Below, piece by piece: positions 24,932-36,975 of a DNA stretch of 64,000 bases. The notes beneath the pieces are model-generated. The model saw only the letters and a list, made by a program, of their open reading frames with translations. It had not been told where the DNA came from and made no database searches. Every line of letters starts with the position of its first letter. Within the stretch, counting starts at the first letter, position 1. The translations under genes were made by a program, and so were the position numbers. The stretch spans positions 744,001-808,000 of the forward strand of contig BPQB01000002.1 in the NCBI GenBank assembly GCA_019973155.2, in the 5' to 3' direction. The stretch comes from Phanerochaete sordida. Lineage: Eukaryota; Basidiomycota; Agaricomycetes; Polyporales; Phanerochaetaceae.

Positions 24932-25880
24932 TCAAAGATTGTCTGAAGAATCTTCAATATTAGAGCCATGAGAATCGGAACCTGCGGGTTGCTCTTCATC
25001 GGGGCAAGTGATCGCAAGGGGAGCCATCCGCCCGCACATGCGCTCGACGGTATCCCTGAACGTCTTCTCCCAGGCATCTTCGATATTGAGGGTCTCCTCA
25101 GAGTCAGCTTCGTAGCCGACGGTGGAGTTGACGTGCAGCCAGGGCACGCTCAAACCCATGCACGGCGTACGTAGGGCATACGCGATGACGCCGACTTTGT
25201 CGCCGCGCAGGAACAGGTCTCGTTCGTACGCCTGCTGTGTTAGATGGTAGTTCATGCCCTCGCCCGTGAGAGTGGCCCAGCGCTGCCGGGTCATGACCTC
25301 GATGGCGTGGATGGTGTAGCGCTGCCACGACTTCGCTGGGGGGCGGGGGTCCCGCACGCGCTTGAGCGTCGTAACGACGATGTTTGCCTGCCACGCGTCC
25401 GGCTTCGCGCGCAGGTTCAGCGCGTTGAAGGTCATCTGAAATATCGCAGCCATGAACTTGATCTTGAACGCGCGCATGTCGGCGTAGATCTGTGTCGGGA
25501 GGACGACCGCAGAGGGGTTCTTTGCGCCGGCCAGGACGATTTCATCGAGGCGCGCCTCCTCGCGCAACACCTCTCTCCGCGCCAAGCAGCTGGCCTTGTG
25601 AGCTGGCCAGTCCTGCTTCTGGCACGCGGTACCCTATGTGGCCGTGAGGAAACATGTAGTGTGGACAGCGGGAGTCGATGCGCACGCAATACGTGGTCCC
25701 CTGGCATCCGGCGCACAAGCTCAGCTTTTTTCCGGCGGCATCTCTATCTTTTGCGCCTGCTGACGCTTTAGAGAGAGCTCTGGGAGACTGACAAAGGGCG
25801 CACTCACAGACCTTGCATTTGATGAATATATGGCGGATGTCCTTCGCCTCAACGTCGATCTTGCGGGACGTCGTCGACAT
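24932..25880 (-). CDS. MYND-type zinc-finger protein, intact copy
   Basis: Start MSTTSRKIDVEAKDIRHIFI, chosen by alignment with the neighbouring copy rather than an in-frame ATG further upstream. The MYND finger is complete after splicing: CKVC (intron inside the second Cys), LCAGC, TYCGTACQKQDWPAHKASC. This domain binds zinc and usually mediates protein-protein contacts. The rest is a conserved region shared with the two paralogues: LREEARLDEIVLAGAKNPSA, FMAAIFQMTFNALNLRAKPD, VGVIAYALRTPCMGLSVPWL, FRDTVERMCGRMAPLAITCP, with an acidic tail. I do not recognise that C-terminal domain. Two introns of about 60 nt lie inside the finger. About 270 residues. Confidence 0.82.
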
Positions 25881-26785
25881 CGATGAAGATTTTGGAAGAC
25901 AGAGGGATGGTATTTTGTCTGAGTAGATGATGGTAGCTGTATAGCAGAACTGTAGGTCTTGTAAAGTCGCGCAGCTATAGCGCAAGTCAATGTGAGTAGT
26001 ATGGGTGTTCGAATGAACAGGAACTCAGCCCGAAATTACGTCATGCCAAGGTGGTTCCCACGGACAGTAGCATTTATTACTGTGGGAACCGAGGATGTAT
26101 GGTCTGTAAGTAAAGAATCCGCGAATGCTTGCAACTTGGTTACTACCGTAGCTACACATCCTGCAGTATTCCCGCACCAGTACGCCGCAGGATACTCGCT
26201 CAACATGGGAGTCAATACCTAGCTTTAACGCGTAATATTTGTTCTCTACCATCTCAATTCGATGCTCACACAATCCGAGTTGGCGGCAGATCATCTTCTC
26301 GATACCTGCGTCTGACTCTTGGAAGAAGGCGCAGCACACTGTTCACGAACTTGACCAGCCGTGTGCGTGGGGCAATGAGTCCTCAAACCTATACGCAGAT
26401 CTGCAGCGGAGCACAAACTTTCGACCTGCGCAGAGACTTGCGAGGCACGACTTATGTAGGCAAATTGTATGTACTTATAGCGGCACAAGCCGACCAGCAA
26501 ACAGAAATACACGAGACTAGCGCGTACGATACAGCGACTCTACGGAGCGCGCGAAGAAGACGAGCTCTACTCAGTACAGCTGCGGTGAGAGAAACCAGGC
26601 GCGGACCAGGGCGCGCCGGCAGAGACAATGCTACAAGGGACCGAGACTATGCGGAGCAGGGACAGGAAACGACAGCAATTGCAAACGACAGCAGTGCGAG
26701 GCGTGGATGCGTGCGGAGAGCGGGCTTGCGCTCCCGCGAGAGCGAAGACGTGCGTGAGAGTAGCGTGTGTATGCGATAAAAAAAG
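25881..26785. other. Intergenic region, no gene recognised
   Basis: About 0.9 kb between the MYND gene promoter and the 3' end of the DUF1996-WSC gene. Open frames on both strands (for example minus 26025-26339) are Cys-rich but show no domain or splice pattern. Confidence 0.35.
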
Positions 26786-28618
26786 CTAGAGGCGGTTCGT
26801 GCGGCGGTGGTGCTGGCGGCCGTAGTGCCTGGCGCGCCGCTGCAGCGGGGCCGTGGTGTTGGCGGATGCGGACGCGGACGCAGAGGAGGAGGCGGAAGCG
26901 GAAGTGGAGGCCGATGCAGAGGCCGAGTCGGAGACGGTGGACGAGACGAGCGACGCGACCGACGAGCTGGCGGAGGACACGCCCGACGCGTTCGGGGCAG
27001 GCGCGGGCGCGCCGCCGGTGGCCTGCAGGAGCTCGAGGCGCTGCGGGCCGCCGCACTTCTCGTACTGGGGGTTGCCCGCGCAGGCGGTGCTGCACTGGTC
27101 GGACGCGACGGGCGTCTGGGACGCGCCGTTCGCGAGCGTGTTCCCGCAGTAGCACTCGTCGCCGAACTCGACGCCCGCGAACGCGAAGCCGCCGGCGCCG
27201 CAGTACGCCGCGCACGCGTTGAGCGTCATGTTCGGGGACGTCGTCGACGCGCCCGTGAGCGCGCGCCCGGACGTGCCCTCGGCGATGCAGCCGAGGTCGC
27301 TCCAGCCAGGCGTGAGTGCGGCGACGGTCTTGCCGAACTGCGGCGAGGCTTGCCCCGGGCAGGACGCGGGCGTCGAGAAGTCGGTGCGCACGGGGTTGCA
27401 GCCCGGCAGCGCGCTGAGCTGGGAGCCGTTGAGTCCAACGTCCTCGTTCACGACATCGGCGGCGAGCGTGCAAGCCTTGGCAGCGTTCTGGTCGATGTAG
27501 GGCTGGAGCACCTGGCATGCATTGATGTCGCCGTTCATGTTGTGGCAGTTGTCGACGGCGTCCTGGAGCACGCTCTGGTCCCAGCCCATCAGGAAGTCGG
27601 CGTGGTACGCGAGGCCAGTCGGGTCACCGGTGGTGAGAACGTATGCACCCTGGCCCCAGTACTTGTACTGGCTGACGGGGATGATCTGCTCGTAGAAGAT
27701 GGCGACGGTGTGGACCGGGTGCGACGAGGGGCAGGTACCGCTGTTGTAGTTGTCGACGGGGTAGGCCATGTGCGACTTGTGATCGGAGCTGTCGAGGTTC
27801 TGGCCATCCCAGCACTGAGGGAAGAAGACCTGCATGCGGATGCCATCCTCACACTTGTTGGGATCCGGGAAGTTGAGATCCTGGCGCTCGGCGTACGCGG
27901 GGTCGTTCGAGACCGCTCCGCTGTAGTCAAGGCAGACGAAGCTGATGGCCTGGTCGGCGAAGTTGGAGGCGTTGTACGTATCACGGGTCGGGCTACCAGC
28001 GACCATCTGCGCCGGACCCGTCAGCGCTGTCTCAGATTGAACGGGACACCACACTCACCCTAAGACCCTGAGGGAAGGCATTGACCTTCTCGCCAGGACC
28101 GTTACGATCGAAGAAGTAGTAGATGTTGAAGGTGGACTCTGAAATCTCTGATAGTCAGTAACATGCACAGGCATGCACGACGAAATGAGCTTACGCATCA
28201 ACGTGAACTGGTGCGTGTTCTGGTCCTGGTAGTAGGTATTAGGCTGTGTGACTGTTAGCAAATAATTTTTAGGGTTGACAGCACGGCGCTTACAGCCCAG
28301 TAGACACTCATGTCGACCTTCTGGAACGGCGCGGACGTGCAGCTCGCGGTGCGGATGGAATCGTAGTCCGAGTTCTGGTCCACATTGTTCGCACCGATGA
28401 GCGCGTGAACGTGAGTGCTGACCTGAATTGCATGTCCTTGTCAGTGAGGTACAATACACTTCGGAAGGCAGGGTGCTTGCGATGCCAGGGTTGACGATGG
28501 GATCAATGCGCTCGTAGGCCATCGGGGTCAGACCGCCCATGATGAAGTGGCTGCTGGCACGCGCCGCGGGGAGCGCCGCAAGGACCGCAAAGGCGAAGCC
28601 TAGCTTCGAGGAGAACAT
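26786..28618 (-). CDS. Secreted DUF1996 protein with one WSC domain
   Basis: Starts with a signal peptide (MFSSKLGFAFAVLAALPA...) and the DUF1996 opening SSHFIMGGLTPMAYERIDPI VNPG. The His-rich VSTHVHALIGANN, TFNIYYFFDRNGPGEKVNA, IRMQVFFPQCWDG, SHMAYPVD and HTVAIFYEQIIPV motifs are those of this fungal secreted family, whose function is unknown. A WSC (Cys-rich, putative carbohydrate-binding) domain follows: GCIAEGTSGRALTGAS, FGDECYCGN, CAGNPQYEKCGGPQRLELLQ. Then comes a Ser/Ala-rich linker and a basic tail RRARHYGRQHHRRTNRL. Intron 1 (28423-28480) has a GCAAGC donor (GC-AG). The paralogue at 33501 has three WSC domains. Probably in the cell wall or extracellular. Confidence 0.9.
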
Positions 28619-31387
28619 GACAGCAAGAGTCGTAAAGCTAGTGAAAGACGTGAGGTCGGTGTGAAGGAGGGTGTGGAGCAGCTAGAGGGCAGCTGCGGCG
28701 GTGAATGTGGTTCGGGCGACGACCACGGGGGATAAAAAGGAAGGAAGAAGATGAAAGGGAGGGGAGAAAAGAAACCACTTGTGAGGAGGAGGACAGAGGC
28801 GCGACAGAAGCTTTATGCACATCTGAGCGCCTTGTATTGACGTGCGCTGCCCTTGCGGGTTCCCATGCAGCGGGCGGAGAAGTGCTCAATAACGTTCGTG
28901 CCCTTTGTCTGCTGCAGGCCAATCGCGCGCCGGCGGCTCCGCTAATCGGGAACGTTGCAAGATCTCCTCGCCACATCCGGTAGGTGCTGTCGTCTACTGT
29001 CGTGCGTGAGGACAAAGATTCAGCGGAGGGCAACCGTCAGAGGCAAGCCAAACCCTCTTTCTGTTGTTGAAACGGCCCTGAAGCGGATGTTACCACGCCG
29101 TGCGACAGACGAGATGCGCGAAGCGAAGATTTTGAACGGGAGGAATGACACGTTTCACTGATAGTGCCCAAAAGAGCCCCCATGGCGCCTCTATCGCCCC
29201 TCATGGTAATTCGGCACAACATCATTATTCTTGAAGAACTCACTGTCGTGCATAATGAGAAGGTTAGACGATGCCGGCATCCCGCGCGCGCAGATGGCCT
29301 CGAAGGAGGGAACCTCGTCGCCAGCGAGCGTTGCCGTCCTCCCAGGGTCGGCGCACCCATCGCCGCAGATGGGCGCGTCACCGACGATCAAGGGGCTGCC
29401 TCGTGCAGATAGCGACGTGCGCCCGTCAGCCATCCGGCCCCGGGGGGTGTCCGCAGTCGGAGTGTCACGAGAGCCTCTCCCGCTCGCCGGAGCTCGACAT
29501 CCTCGCCTCCGCCGCGCTGGATCAGAGCTCGTCCAGGGAGGCGTGGAAGGGACTGCATCTCTCGCGCGCACGATAGCAGAGCGGGTGCCGAAAGTGGCGC
29601 GCGCCTCGCTGTTTCGCATCCCCTTGGCAGGTTGAACCCAGTCGAACAGATGGTGATGATCGCGGATTGTGGTGGCGTGTCTAGGGGGAGTGTTCCAGGT
29701 GGCGATAAACAAGCAGATGACTGAGGTCGGCGGAGGGCAATGTTCCGTGGAGGTGTGTACACAGATAGAGTAAGCAGCATTTCGACCAACCATCGAAGGC
29801 GAGCGCGACGGTGAGACGATGAGGTCCGAGGACGTCGGTCCGAGTCATCATGCTAGCAGCATCGTAGTCGGCAAACCAGAGGATACCGTCACGGAGGGGT
29901 TCGTTGCTTCGTAGCCTTTCCATCTCATCCCGCGATCAGCAGAGTCAGAGGGCAGACAGAACATCGGAAGTCGAAGGGCACGAGGGAGGCGACGAAGGAG
30001 TGGGAATCGTCAGGCTCGGAATTAAGGGGGCCCATGGGAGTTTGGTCGCGGGTTTTCTAGATGGGTAGCCGATTAGAGCCCGCATGGTGGACGCGCGATG
30101 AGCCTCACATCTCCGCGCCATGAAGTCCAAGCGGAACGGCCGCAGAGCTAGGACATGAGGTTTGATGTGTGTGTTGCCTCTCAAGGAGCAGTCGCAGCGT
30201 GGCGTACGTCTCACACCTAAGAAAGGTAGGGAATGCACATGCAGGCGTGGAAGCATCCGCACGATGGTGTTGTCGCGCGGTATCGGGATGGATCGCGAGC
30301 GTAAGCTGGGAGTATGTTGTCGCAACGATGTCATCCAGTCGACTCGTTTCCAATGCCACGCGGGATGTCGCTGTTTGCTGGGCCCCTATAATAGCGACGT
30401 ACAACATCTGGCGTGGCAGAACCGTGCCCAGCGGACCACTGATAGTGCTGTAGATGAGATGTTGCTGTAGAGCGGCCTGGACAGAGTCGAAGTTTGAGGC
30501 GTGCTTCAATCGTATCCATATGCAGTATCAAAGCAGAACCTGCTCCTCAGCGTGAGACGGAGATAGACGACATAACACATGTGTTTCTCCACTCACCGAC
30601 AGCACGCGAGGACGGGCTTGGCACACCGCGTCGAGTGGCGTGTACAAGGTGCGCTGTGCACGACGAGCGTGCGTCGTGCGTCCGTTGGCCTGGCGTGTGC
30701 TAGATGCAGAGATCCAGGAGCCGGCTTCAGGCTCGTGGAACGCGACGGGCAAGGAACAAGCCTGGAACTTTGAAGCTTGCAGACTCAGAGCCTCGAGGAC
30801 TGTCGACACGCACGCAGTCGTGCTTCAGTGCGAAGGGTGTTGTGTGCATGCAAGGCTGGAAATGCAGATACACGTATGCAAGGGAGGTGTGTAGTCGACG
30901 TGGTCGAGGACTGGGAGCAGAACAAGCTCGTGTGCAGCGCTTATGTAAGCTCCGCGACGCGCGCTTCGTGTCCGCGCAACCAACGGCGAGTCCGACGCGT
31001 CGGTCCCCTATATATAGTCGCATCCCGTCGCGCCCTCCGCCCTCCGCCCTCCTCCTCTTCGCGCACCTTCTCCCCCCACATACGGAGCGTTCCTTTCTTT
31101 GCTCGTGCTCTGCCAGATCTCAGACGTCTCATTACGCTAGAGGAATGCACACACGACGATTCCTCCGTCTTTCACGTACGCCGTCCATAAATAGCAACTC
31201 GCAGATAAGATAGCCCCGCTCCCCGCGCCGATAGCCGATCCGTGGATCACCGCCGGCCCCACGCCCCGGAAATTCTGCAGCAGCAGGCCCAGCACACAGA
31301 CCCCTCCCACTGCCCAGCCCGCCATCCACAGCCATCTCGCCCCCCTAGACGTCCCCAGATAGACCTAGACGACCCCCAGACCCCGCG
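28619..31387. other. Long intergenic region with no supported gene
   Basis: About 2.8 kb. The plus-strand frame at 29231-29635 and the minus-strand frame at 29191-29793 overlap and both are open, as expected by chance in GC-rich DNA; neither has a recognisable domain. TATATATAG at about 31009-31017 and a pyrimidine-rich stretch after it may belong to the promoter of the phosphatase at 31388. No repeats are obvious. Confidence 0.35.
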
Positions 31388-32696
31388 ATGGCGACCGCGC
31401 AGCAGCAGCAGTCGGACCCCGAGGTACCCGTGAGCACGATGCCGTACCCGCCGCTGCACACGGACAAGCGTTTCGTCGTCCTCTCTGACTGGTGCGTACC
31501 CGCCCGCGGCCCGCCGAGCGGCGTTTTCGTGCGGGCTTGCGTGCTGTGGCTGAGGGGGACTGTGTGCTGACGTGTGCGCTGTCTTCTCGCTGCGCTGTGC
31601 GCGCCCCCGCCCCGCGATCCGACCGCCATCTCCCGCCGCCGCCGACACGTCGCATCGCCGCACCTCATGCACGTCCACTCGTTGCACCTGCACCCGATCG
31701 CGATCTGCGCAACGCAGGGATGGCACGATCACGACGCGCGACTCGAACGACTGTGCGTGCCCAACTCTGTTTCGGCCGCTGATTGTGCTGACGGGTGCGC
31801 GTGCGCGCGTGCCGCGCAGTCATGACGGACACCCTCGGCTACGGGCCTGAGAAGCGGCGGCAGGGCAACCTCGAGATCCTCGCGGGCAGGGAGACGTTCC
31901 GGTGCGTGGCCCGCCCGCTGTGCCGGCGCGTCTGACCGCGGCGCAGCGACGAGTTCCGGCGCATGCTGCAGAGCGTGTCCGCGAACGGACACACCTTCGA
32001 GCAGTGCAAGGAGGCGCTCAAACAGAGTGCGTTGCGTCTGCGCCGTGGTGCCGCGGAGGACACTGACGGACGCACCCCCAGACATCGCGCTGGACCCCGG
32101 CTTCAAGGACTTCTACAGCTGGTGCAAGGCGAACGACGTGCCCGTCGTGATCATCTCCAGGCACGCCCCCTCCGTCTGCGCCGCCCGCACACGCTGACGC
32201 GCGCCTCTAGCGGCATGGCGCCGCTCATCCGCGCGGTGCTCGAGAACCTCGTCGGGCCAGAGGACGCAGCGGCCATCGAGATCGTCGCGAACGACGCGGT
32301 CGTGCAGCCCGACGGGCGCTGGGAGATCGCGTACCGCCACCCGTCGAGCGGCTTCGGGCACGACAAGAGCCAGGCGATCCTGCCGTACCGCGCGCTGCCG
32401 GACCCGCCGACGATCTTCTTCTTCGGCGACGGCGTCTCCGGTGCGCCCCCCTCCCTCTGTCCGCGCCCGCGCGTGTCGCTGACGAGCCGCGCGCAGACAT
32501 GTCCGCGGCGCGCCACGCGGACGTGCTGTTCGTGAAGAAGAAGCCCGGCGCGGACAACGACCTCGCGGCGTACTGCACGCGCGAGGGCATCCCGCACCTG
32601 CTCTTCGAGGACTTCCACCGCGCGCTCGGCGTCGTGCGCCGCGTCGTCGCCGGCGAGCTCTCCGTGCGCGACGCGCTGGCCCTGGGAACCGCGTAG
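31388..32696 (+). CDS. HAD-family phosphatase, Pyp1-like
   Basis: About 260 residues in seven exons. After MATAQQQQ the first exon ends FVVLSDW; a long intron of about 230 nt then leads to an exon completing DWDGTITTRDSND, the HAD motif I with nucleophile and acid/base Asp. It continues FMTDTLGYGPEKRRQGNLEI, then NIALDPGFKDFYSWCKANDV. Motif II is VVIISSGMAPLIRAVL, the motif III Lys is in FGHDKSQAI, and motif IV is IFFFGDGVSDMSAARHADVL. This order and the LDPGFKD and GHDKS words match the yeast Pyp1 (YNL010W) group, which dephosphorylates small sugar or polyol phosphates. The end is SVRDALALGTA with TAG at 32694-32696. The cytosolic role is inferred from family. Confidence 0.85.
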
Positions 32697-33500
32697 CGGC
32701 CCTCGCCCGCGCCCACGAGCGCGACCGCAGGCAGAACGGTCGCGGCGCGCGCGTGGGTCGCCGGTCGCGCTGTGTATTTGTCAGTAGCGGCTGCAATAGC
32801 ATGCGCCTGGCGCTGCGAGTTATTGCGACCCAAATTGCCCGCGTGCTGGGGCTCGGTGTGACGCCCTGTGGGCACTCCGTGCGCGGAGGGTAATTGGCTC
32901 ATGCGTGGGAGTGCCCGATTATCGAGGGAGGTGAGTCTCGATCGCCATAGAGACGCGATCCCGGGGTCCTGCTTCTGGAATGCACGCGTGTGTGCAGCTT
33001 GGTGCTCGGTCGCAGCGTCGGCAGGCGGGGTGGCGCCGCGGCTCTCTGTGTGGCGAGGGCGGGCCCGCCACTGCGCAGGACCGCGAGCGATGGTCGGGCA
33101 GGGTGGAGCAGGGGCAGCTCCGCGGAAGAGGCTACGGGCGCGGCTGAGTCTGTTTGCCGCGGCGGGCGCCTGGCCGAGGCGGCGTGCCTGATCGCGGGCG
33201 CGGGGCCGGGATCTGATGGCCAGGCCCGCGGGCGTGGTGGCGACCATCAGTGTGCCCGGTGTGCCTCTCGGCGACCGCAACGCAGAATGACAAGGTTCAC
33301 CCTCCCCGCCGTATAAAGCCTGCGCGCGCGCATCGTGCCTCTCCATAATTTTCTCCCCTCTCCCTCCTCCCCTCCCCTCCCCCTTCTCTCCTCTCGCCCC
33401 GGGTGCCCCGCACCGCTGGTGTCCGCCGGCCCTTCCTGTCGTTCTTTGGCTCCGACCGCACCTTCATTCGCTTGAGAACCGTGCACACAGTCCTTACAAC
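32697..33500. promoter_or_regulatory. Intergenic region with promoter of the DUF1996-WSC gene
   Basis: 804 bp, GC-rich, without a gene. It contains a CT-rich tract at about 33355-33400 directly before the next gene, a common feature of strong fungal promoters, and a TATA box annotated separately. Confidence 0.4.
33312..33318 (+). promoter_or_regulatory. TATA box of the three-WSC gene
   Basis: TATAAAG about 190 bp upstream of the ATG at 33501 and followed by a CT-rich tract, consistent with transcription starting in or near that tract. Confidence 0.5.
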
Positions 33501-36420
33501 ATGGTCCTGAAAACACTCTCGACCGCCCTTGCGCTCGCGGGCCTCGCGAGCGCGAGCTCCCACATGATCATGGGCGGCCTCAAGCCCATCGTCTACGAGC
33601 GCCTCGACCCCATCGTCAACCCCGGCGCGGTGCGCATCTCTCGCCTGCCCGTGTGTGCAGCGTGTGCTGATGGCAGACGCAGCTCGGCACGCACTTGCAC
33701 GCGTTCATGGGCGCGAACAACGTCGACCGCAGCGCGAACTACGCGCAGAACCGGAACGCCAAGTGCACGTCCGTGCCGTTCCAGGACGTCGACAAGTCGT
33801 CCTACTGGGCGGTGCGTTCCCGTGCGCGCCCCGGGTCAGGCACCCTGCTGACGCGCGCGTGCAGCCGACGATGCAGTACCAGGACCAGCAGACGAAGACG
33901 TTCACGATCATGGAGCCCGTGTTTAACATCTACTACTTCTTCGACCGCAACGGCCCCGGCGAGACCGTGAAGGCCTTCCCCCAGGGCTTGAGGGTGAGTT
34001 TGCGGATCCGTCCTTGTTTTTTTTCTTCCGTTTCGGCGGTCGCCATGACGTCCGTGCGGGCCTGCAGCTCTGCACGATCTGCGGGCTGATGTCGCGTCGG
34101 GAGCGCCGAGTGCTCTGACATGCTTTACGCGTCGTTATCTTTTCCGTCGCGATAGGGCGACGGTTATGGGCGGCGAACTGCCACAACAGAGTGCCCTGGA
34201 CGGATAGCGGACATGGCGGAATACTTCCTTCTGTTCCTGGCGTTTCAGCAGAACCTTGTGTCACAGAGCTGATATTGACCCTGATTCCAGATGGTTGCAG
34301 GAAACCCGATGCGGGATACCTACAACGCTTCCAACTTTGCCGACCAGGCCGTCAGCTTCGTCTGCCTTGACTACAGCGGCACCGTCTCCAACGACCCCGC
34401 GTACGCCGAGCGCAAGGATATCAACTTCCCGAACATCAACGCGTGCAAGGATGGTATCCGTATGCAGGTCTTCTTCCCCCAGTGCTGGGATGGTGTCAAC
34501 CTCGACAGCTCCGACCACAAGTCGCACATGGCCTACCCCGTCGACAACTACAACGGCGGCACTTGCCCTTCGTCGCACCCGGTCCACACCGTCGCCATCT
34601 TCTACGAGCAGATCATCCCCGTCAGCCCGTACAACTACTGGGGTGAGGGCGCCTACGTCCTCTCCACCGGCGACCCGACCGGCCTCGCGTACCACGCCGA
34701 CTTCCTGATGGGCTGGGACCAGAGCGTGCTTCAGGACGCCGTCGACAACTGCCACAACATGAACGGCGACATCACCAAGTGCCAGGTGCTCGTGCCGTAC
34801 ATCAACGAGGACGCCGCCGGCGCCTGCACGATCGACGCCGAGGTCGTGAACGAGGACGTCGGCTTCGGCACGCAGATCCCCGCGCTGCCCGGCTGCAACC
34901 CCGTGCGCACCGACTTCTCGACGGCCGCGTCGTGCCCCGGCCTCGCGGCCCCCGGCTTCATGCAGACCGCCGTCGCGCTCACGCCCGGCTGGACGGACGT
35001 CGGCTGCATCGCCGAGGGCACGAACGGCCGCGCGCTCACCGGCGCGTCGACGACGTCCCCGAACATGACGCTCAACTACTGCGCGGGCTTCTGCGGCAGC
35101 AAGGGCTTCACGTACGCCGGCGTCGAGTTCGGCGACGAGTGCTACTGCGGCAACAACTTCGCGAACGGCGCGACCGGCCAGCCCACGAACTGGTACGAGT
35201 GCACGTCCGACTGCGCTGGCAACCGTGAGTCTCCCTCCTGCGAGCTGGTGCATGCGCATGCTGACGGCCGGCATTAGCTCTCTATGAGAAGTGCGGCGGC
35301 CCCCAGCGCCTTGAGCTCCTGAAGGTCGGCGCCGCGCCCCCCGTCGTGTCCTCGTCGTCCAGCGCCGCGCCCTCTACGTCCGCGAACCCGGCTCCCGTGC
35401 TCTCGTCCTCGGCCGCCTCCGTCCCCACCTCGCAGGTCCTCGCCGCGCCGCCGCCGACCTCGACCAAGGCCGCCGCCACCACGAGCATCGTCACGCCCCC
35501 TGCGCCCTCCTCGCCGGCCGCTGTCTCCTCTGTCGTCTCCTCTGCTGTCGCCTCGGCCGCGCCGTCGTCCACGCCCGCCGCGCCGTCGACCGGCACGTGG
35601 TCCCCCGCGGGCTGCGTCCAGGACGGCCCCGCCCGCGCGCTCACCGGCCACACCTTCACCTCGAGCTCGATGACCATCGAGACCTGCACGGCCACCTGCG
35701 GCCAGCTCGGCTTCACCCTCGCGGGCATCGAGTACGGCCAGGAGTGCCACTGTGAGTGCCGCACTCTGAGCAGCGCGTGGCCGTCCTGCTGACGCGCATT
35801 TTCCGCCAGGCGGCAACTCGTTCGTGAACAACCTCGGCCAGCAGCTCGACGCCGGCCGCGCGTGCTACATGACGTGCAACGGCAACGGCAACGAGAAGTG
35901 CGGCGGCACCTGGACGATGACCGTCCTGCAGCTCAACGGCGCCGCGCCCGCCGCGCCCTCCGCGCCCGCCGCGTCCTCCACGCCCGCGCCCGCGAACAAC
36001 AGCGGCTCGGGCTCCTCGGCCGCGGGCGCCTGGGCCTCCGCCGGCTGCGTGCAGGACGGCGCCGCGCGCGCGCTCACGGGCTACTCGTTCACGTCCGCGT
36101 CGATGACGACCGCGCTGTGCCAGTCGACGTGTGCCTCGAAGGGCTTCTCGCTCGCGGGCATCGAGTACGGCCAGGAGTGCTACTGTGCGTGCCCCCCTTC
36201 CTTCGTATGAACGCGTATCTGACCGCGCCCTGCAGGCGGCAACTCGCTCGTCAATGGCCTCGGCCAGCAGCTCAACGCGGGCCCCGCGTGCTACATGACC
36301 TGCAGCGGCGCGCCCGGCGAGAAGTGCGGCGGCACCTGGACGCTCAGCCTCTACAAGCGCGGCGCCGCGAGCAAGCGCTCGCCCCACTGGGGCCGCCACC
36401 ACGCCCGCTCGCACTTCTAG
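33501..36420 (+). CDS. Secreted DUF1996 protein with three WSC domains
   Basis: Paralogue of the gene at 26786. A signal peptide (MVLKTLSTALALAGLASA) is followed by SSHMIMGGLKPIVYERLDPI, THLHAFMGANNVDRSANYAQ, FNIYYFFDRNGPGETVKAF and IRMQVFFPQCWDGVNLDSS. The first WSC domain (about 34990-35310) ends LYEKCGGPQRLELLK. A long Ser/Ala/Pro linker leads to a second (about 35607-35925, GCVQDGPARALTGHTF to KCGGTWTMTVLQL) and a third (about 36037-36345, GCVQDGAARALTGYSF to KCGGTWTLSLYKR). Each WSC is cut by an intron at the same Cys codon of the Cys-Gly-Asn motif or near its end. The tail KRSPHWGRHHARSHF resembles that of the one-WSC copy. The intron at 33994-34290 is 297 nt against 55 nt in the paralogue. 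TAG at 36418-36420. Confidence 0.9.
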
Positions 36421-36975
36421 GGTGCGCGGGCGCACCCCCACCGCGCCGGTCGAACCGCGTTCCCGGCGCCGCCGAGGCCCGGCCCTCGGCTCCTGATCAT
36501 CGTCGATATCCCCTGCTAAAGCTCTCTCTCTCTCAATCTCGGTCCCGACCTGTTTTCACACCTGTTGTCCGCTCTCGCACCTGTTACCCGCGGCTCGCGC
36601 CCGGCCGCGTCCGCCCCGCTCTCCCTCGCCCCCGCGGCCTCGGAGAGGGCTCGCCCCCGCACGCACGCACGCCCCCACGCCCCTTTCCTGGAGAAAACCG
36701 CCCGGCGTGCCGCGTGCCGCTGTCCCTCGCCGACTGGCCCCGCCGCCCCCGGCCCCCGGCGCGCCGGCTCGTCTCGTCTCTCGGGTTTTGTTTGTTCGGA
36801 AGGGTGGCTGGACGCCGCCCGGTCTCTAGTGTCTCGTCTGCGAAATATAAGAAGGGTTCTCTCGTGCTTCGGCGGGTGTGCAGGCGTGATAGATAGGCTA
36901 CAGCGGATGCTATTGATACACGGTACGTCCCAGACGCGAGTCTAACGCTACAGAAAGATAAATATTCGCCACGGC
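36421..36975. other. Convergent 3' intergenic region
   Basis: 555 bp between the stops of the WSC gene and DUF6533 copy c. CT- and GCAC-rich low-complexity sequence around 36520-36680; no gene. Confidence 0.4.

Noticed and set aside
32225..33346. 373-codon minus-strand frame over the end of the Pyp1-like gene.
   Set aside because: Low-complexity Arg/Ala-rich shadow with no domain; it overlaps certain HAD motifs on the other strand.
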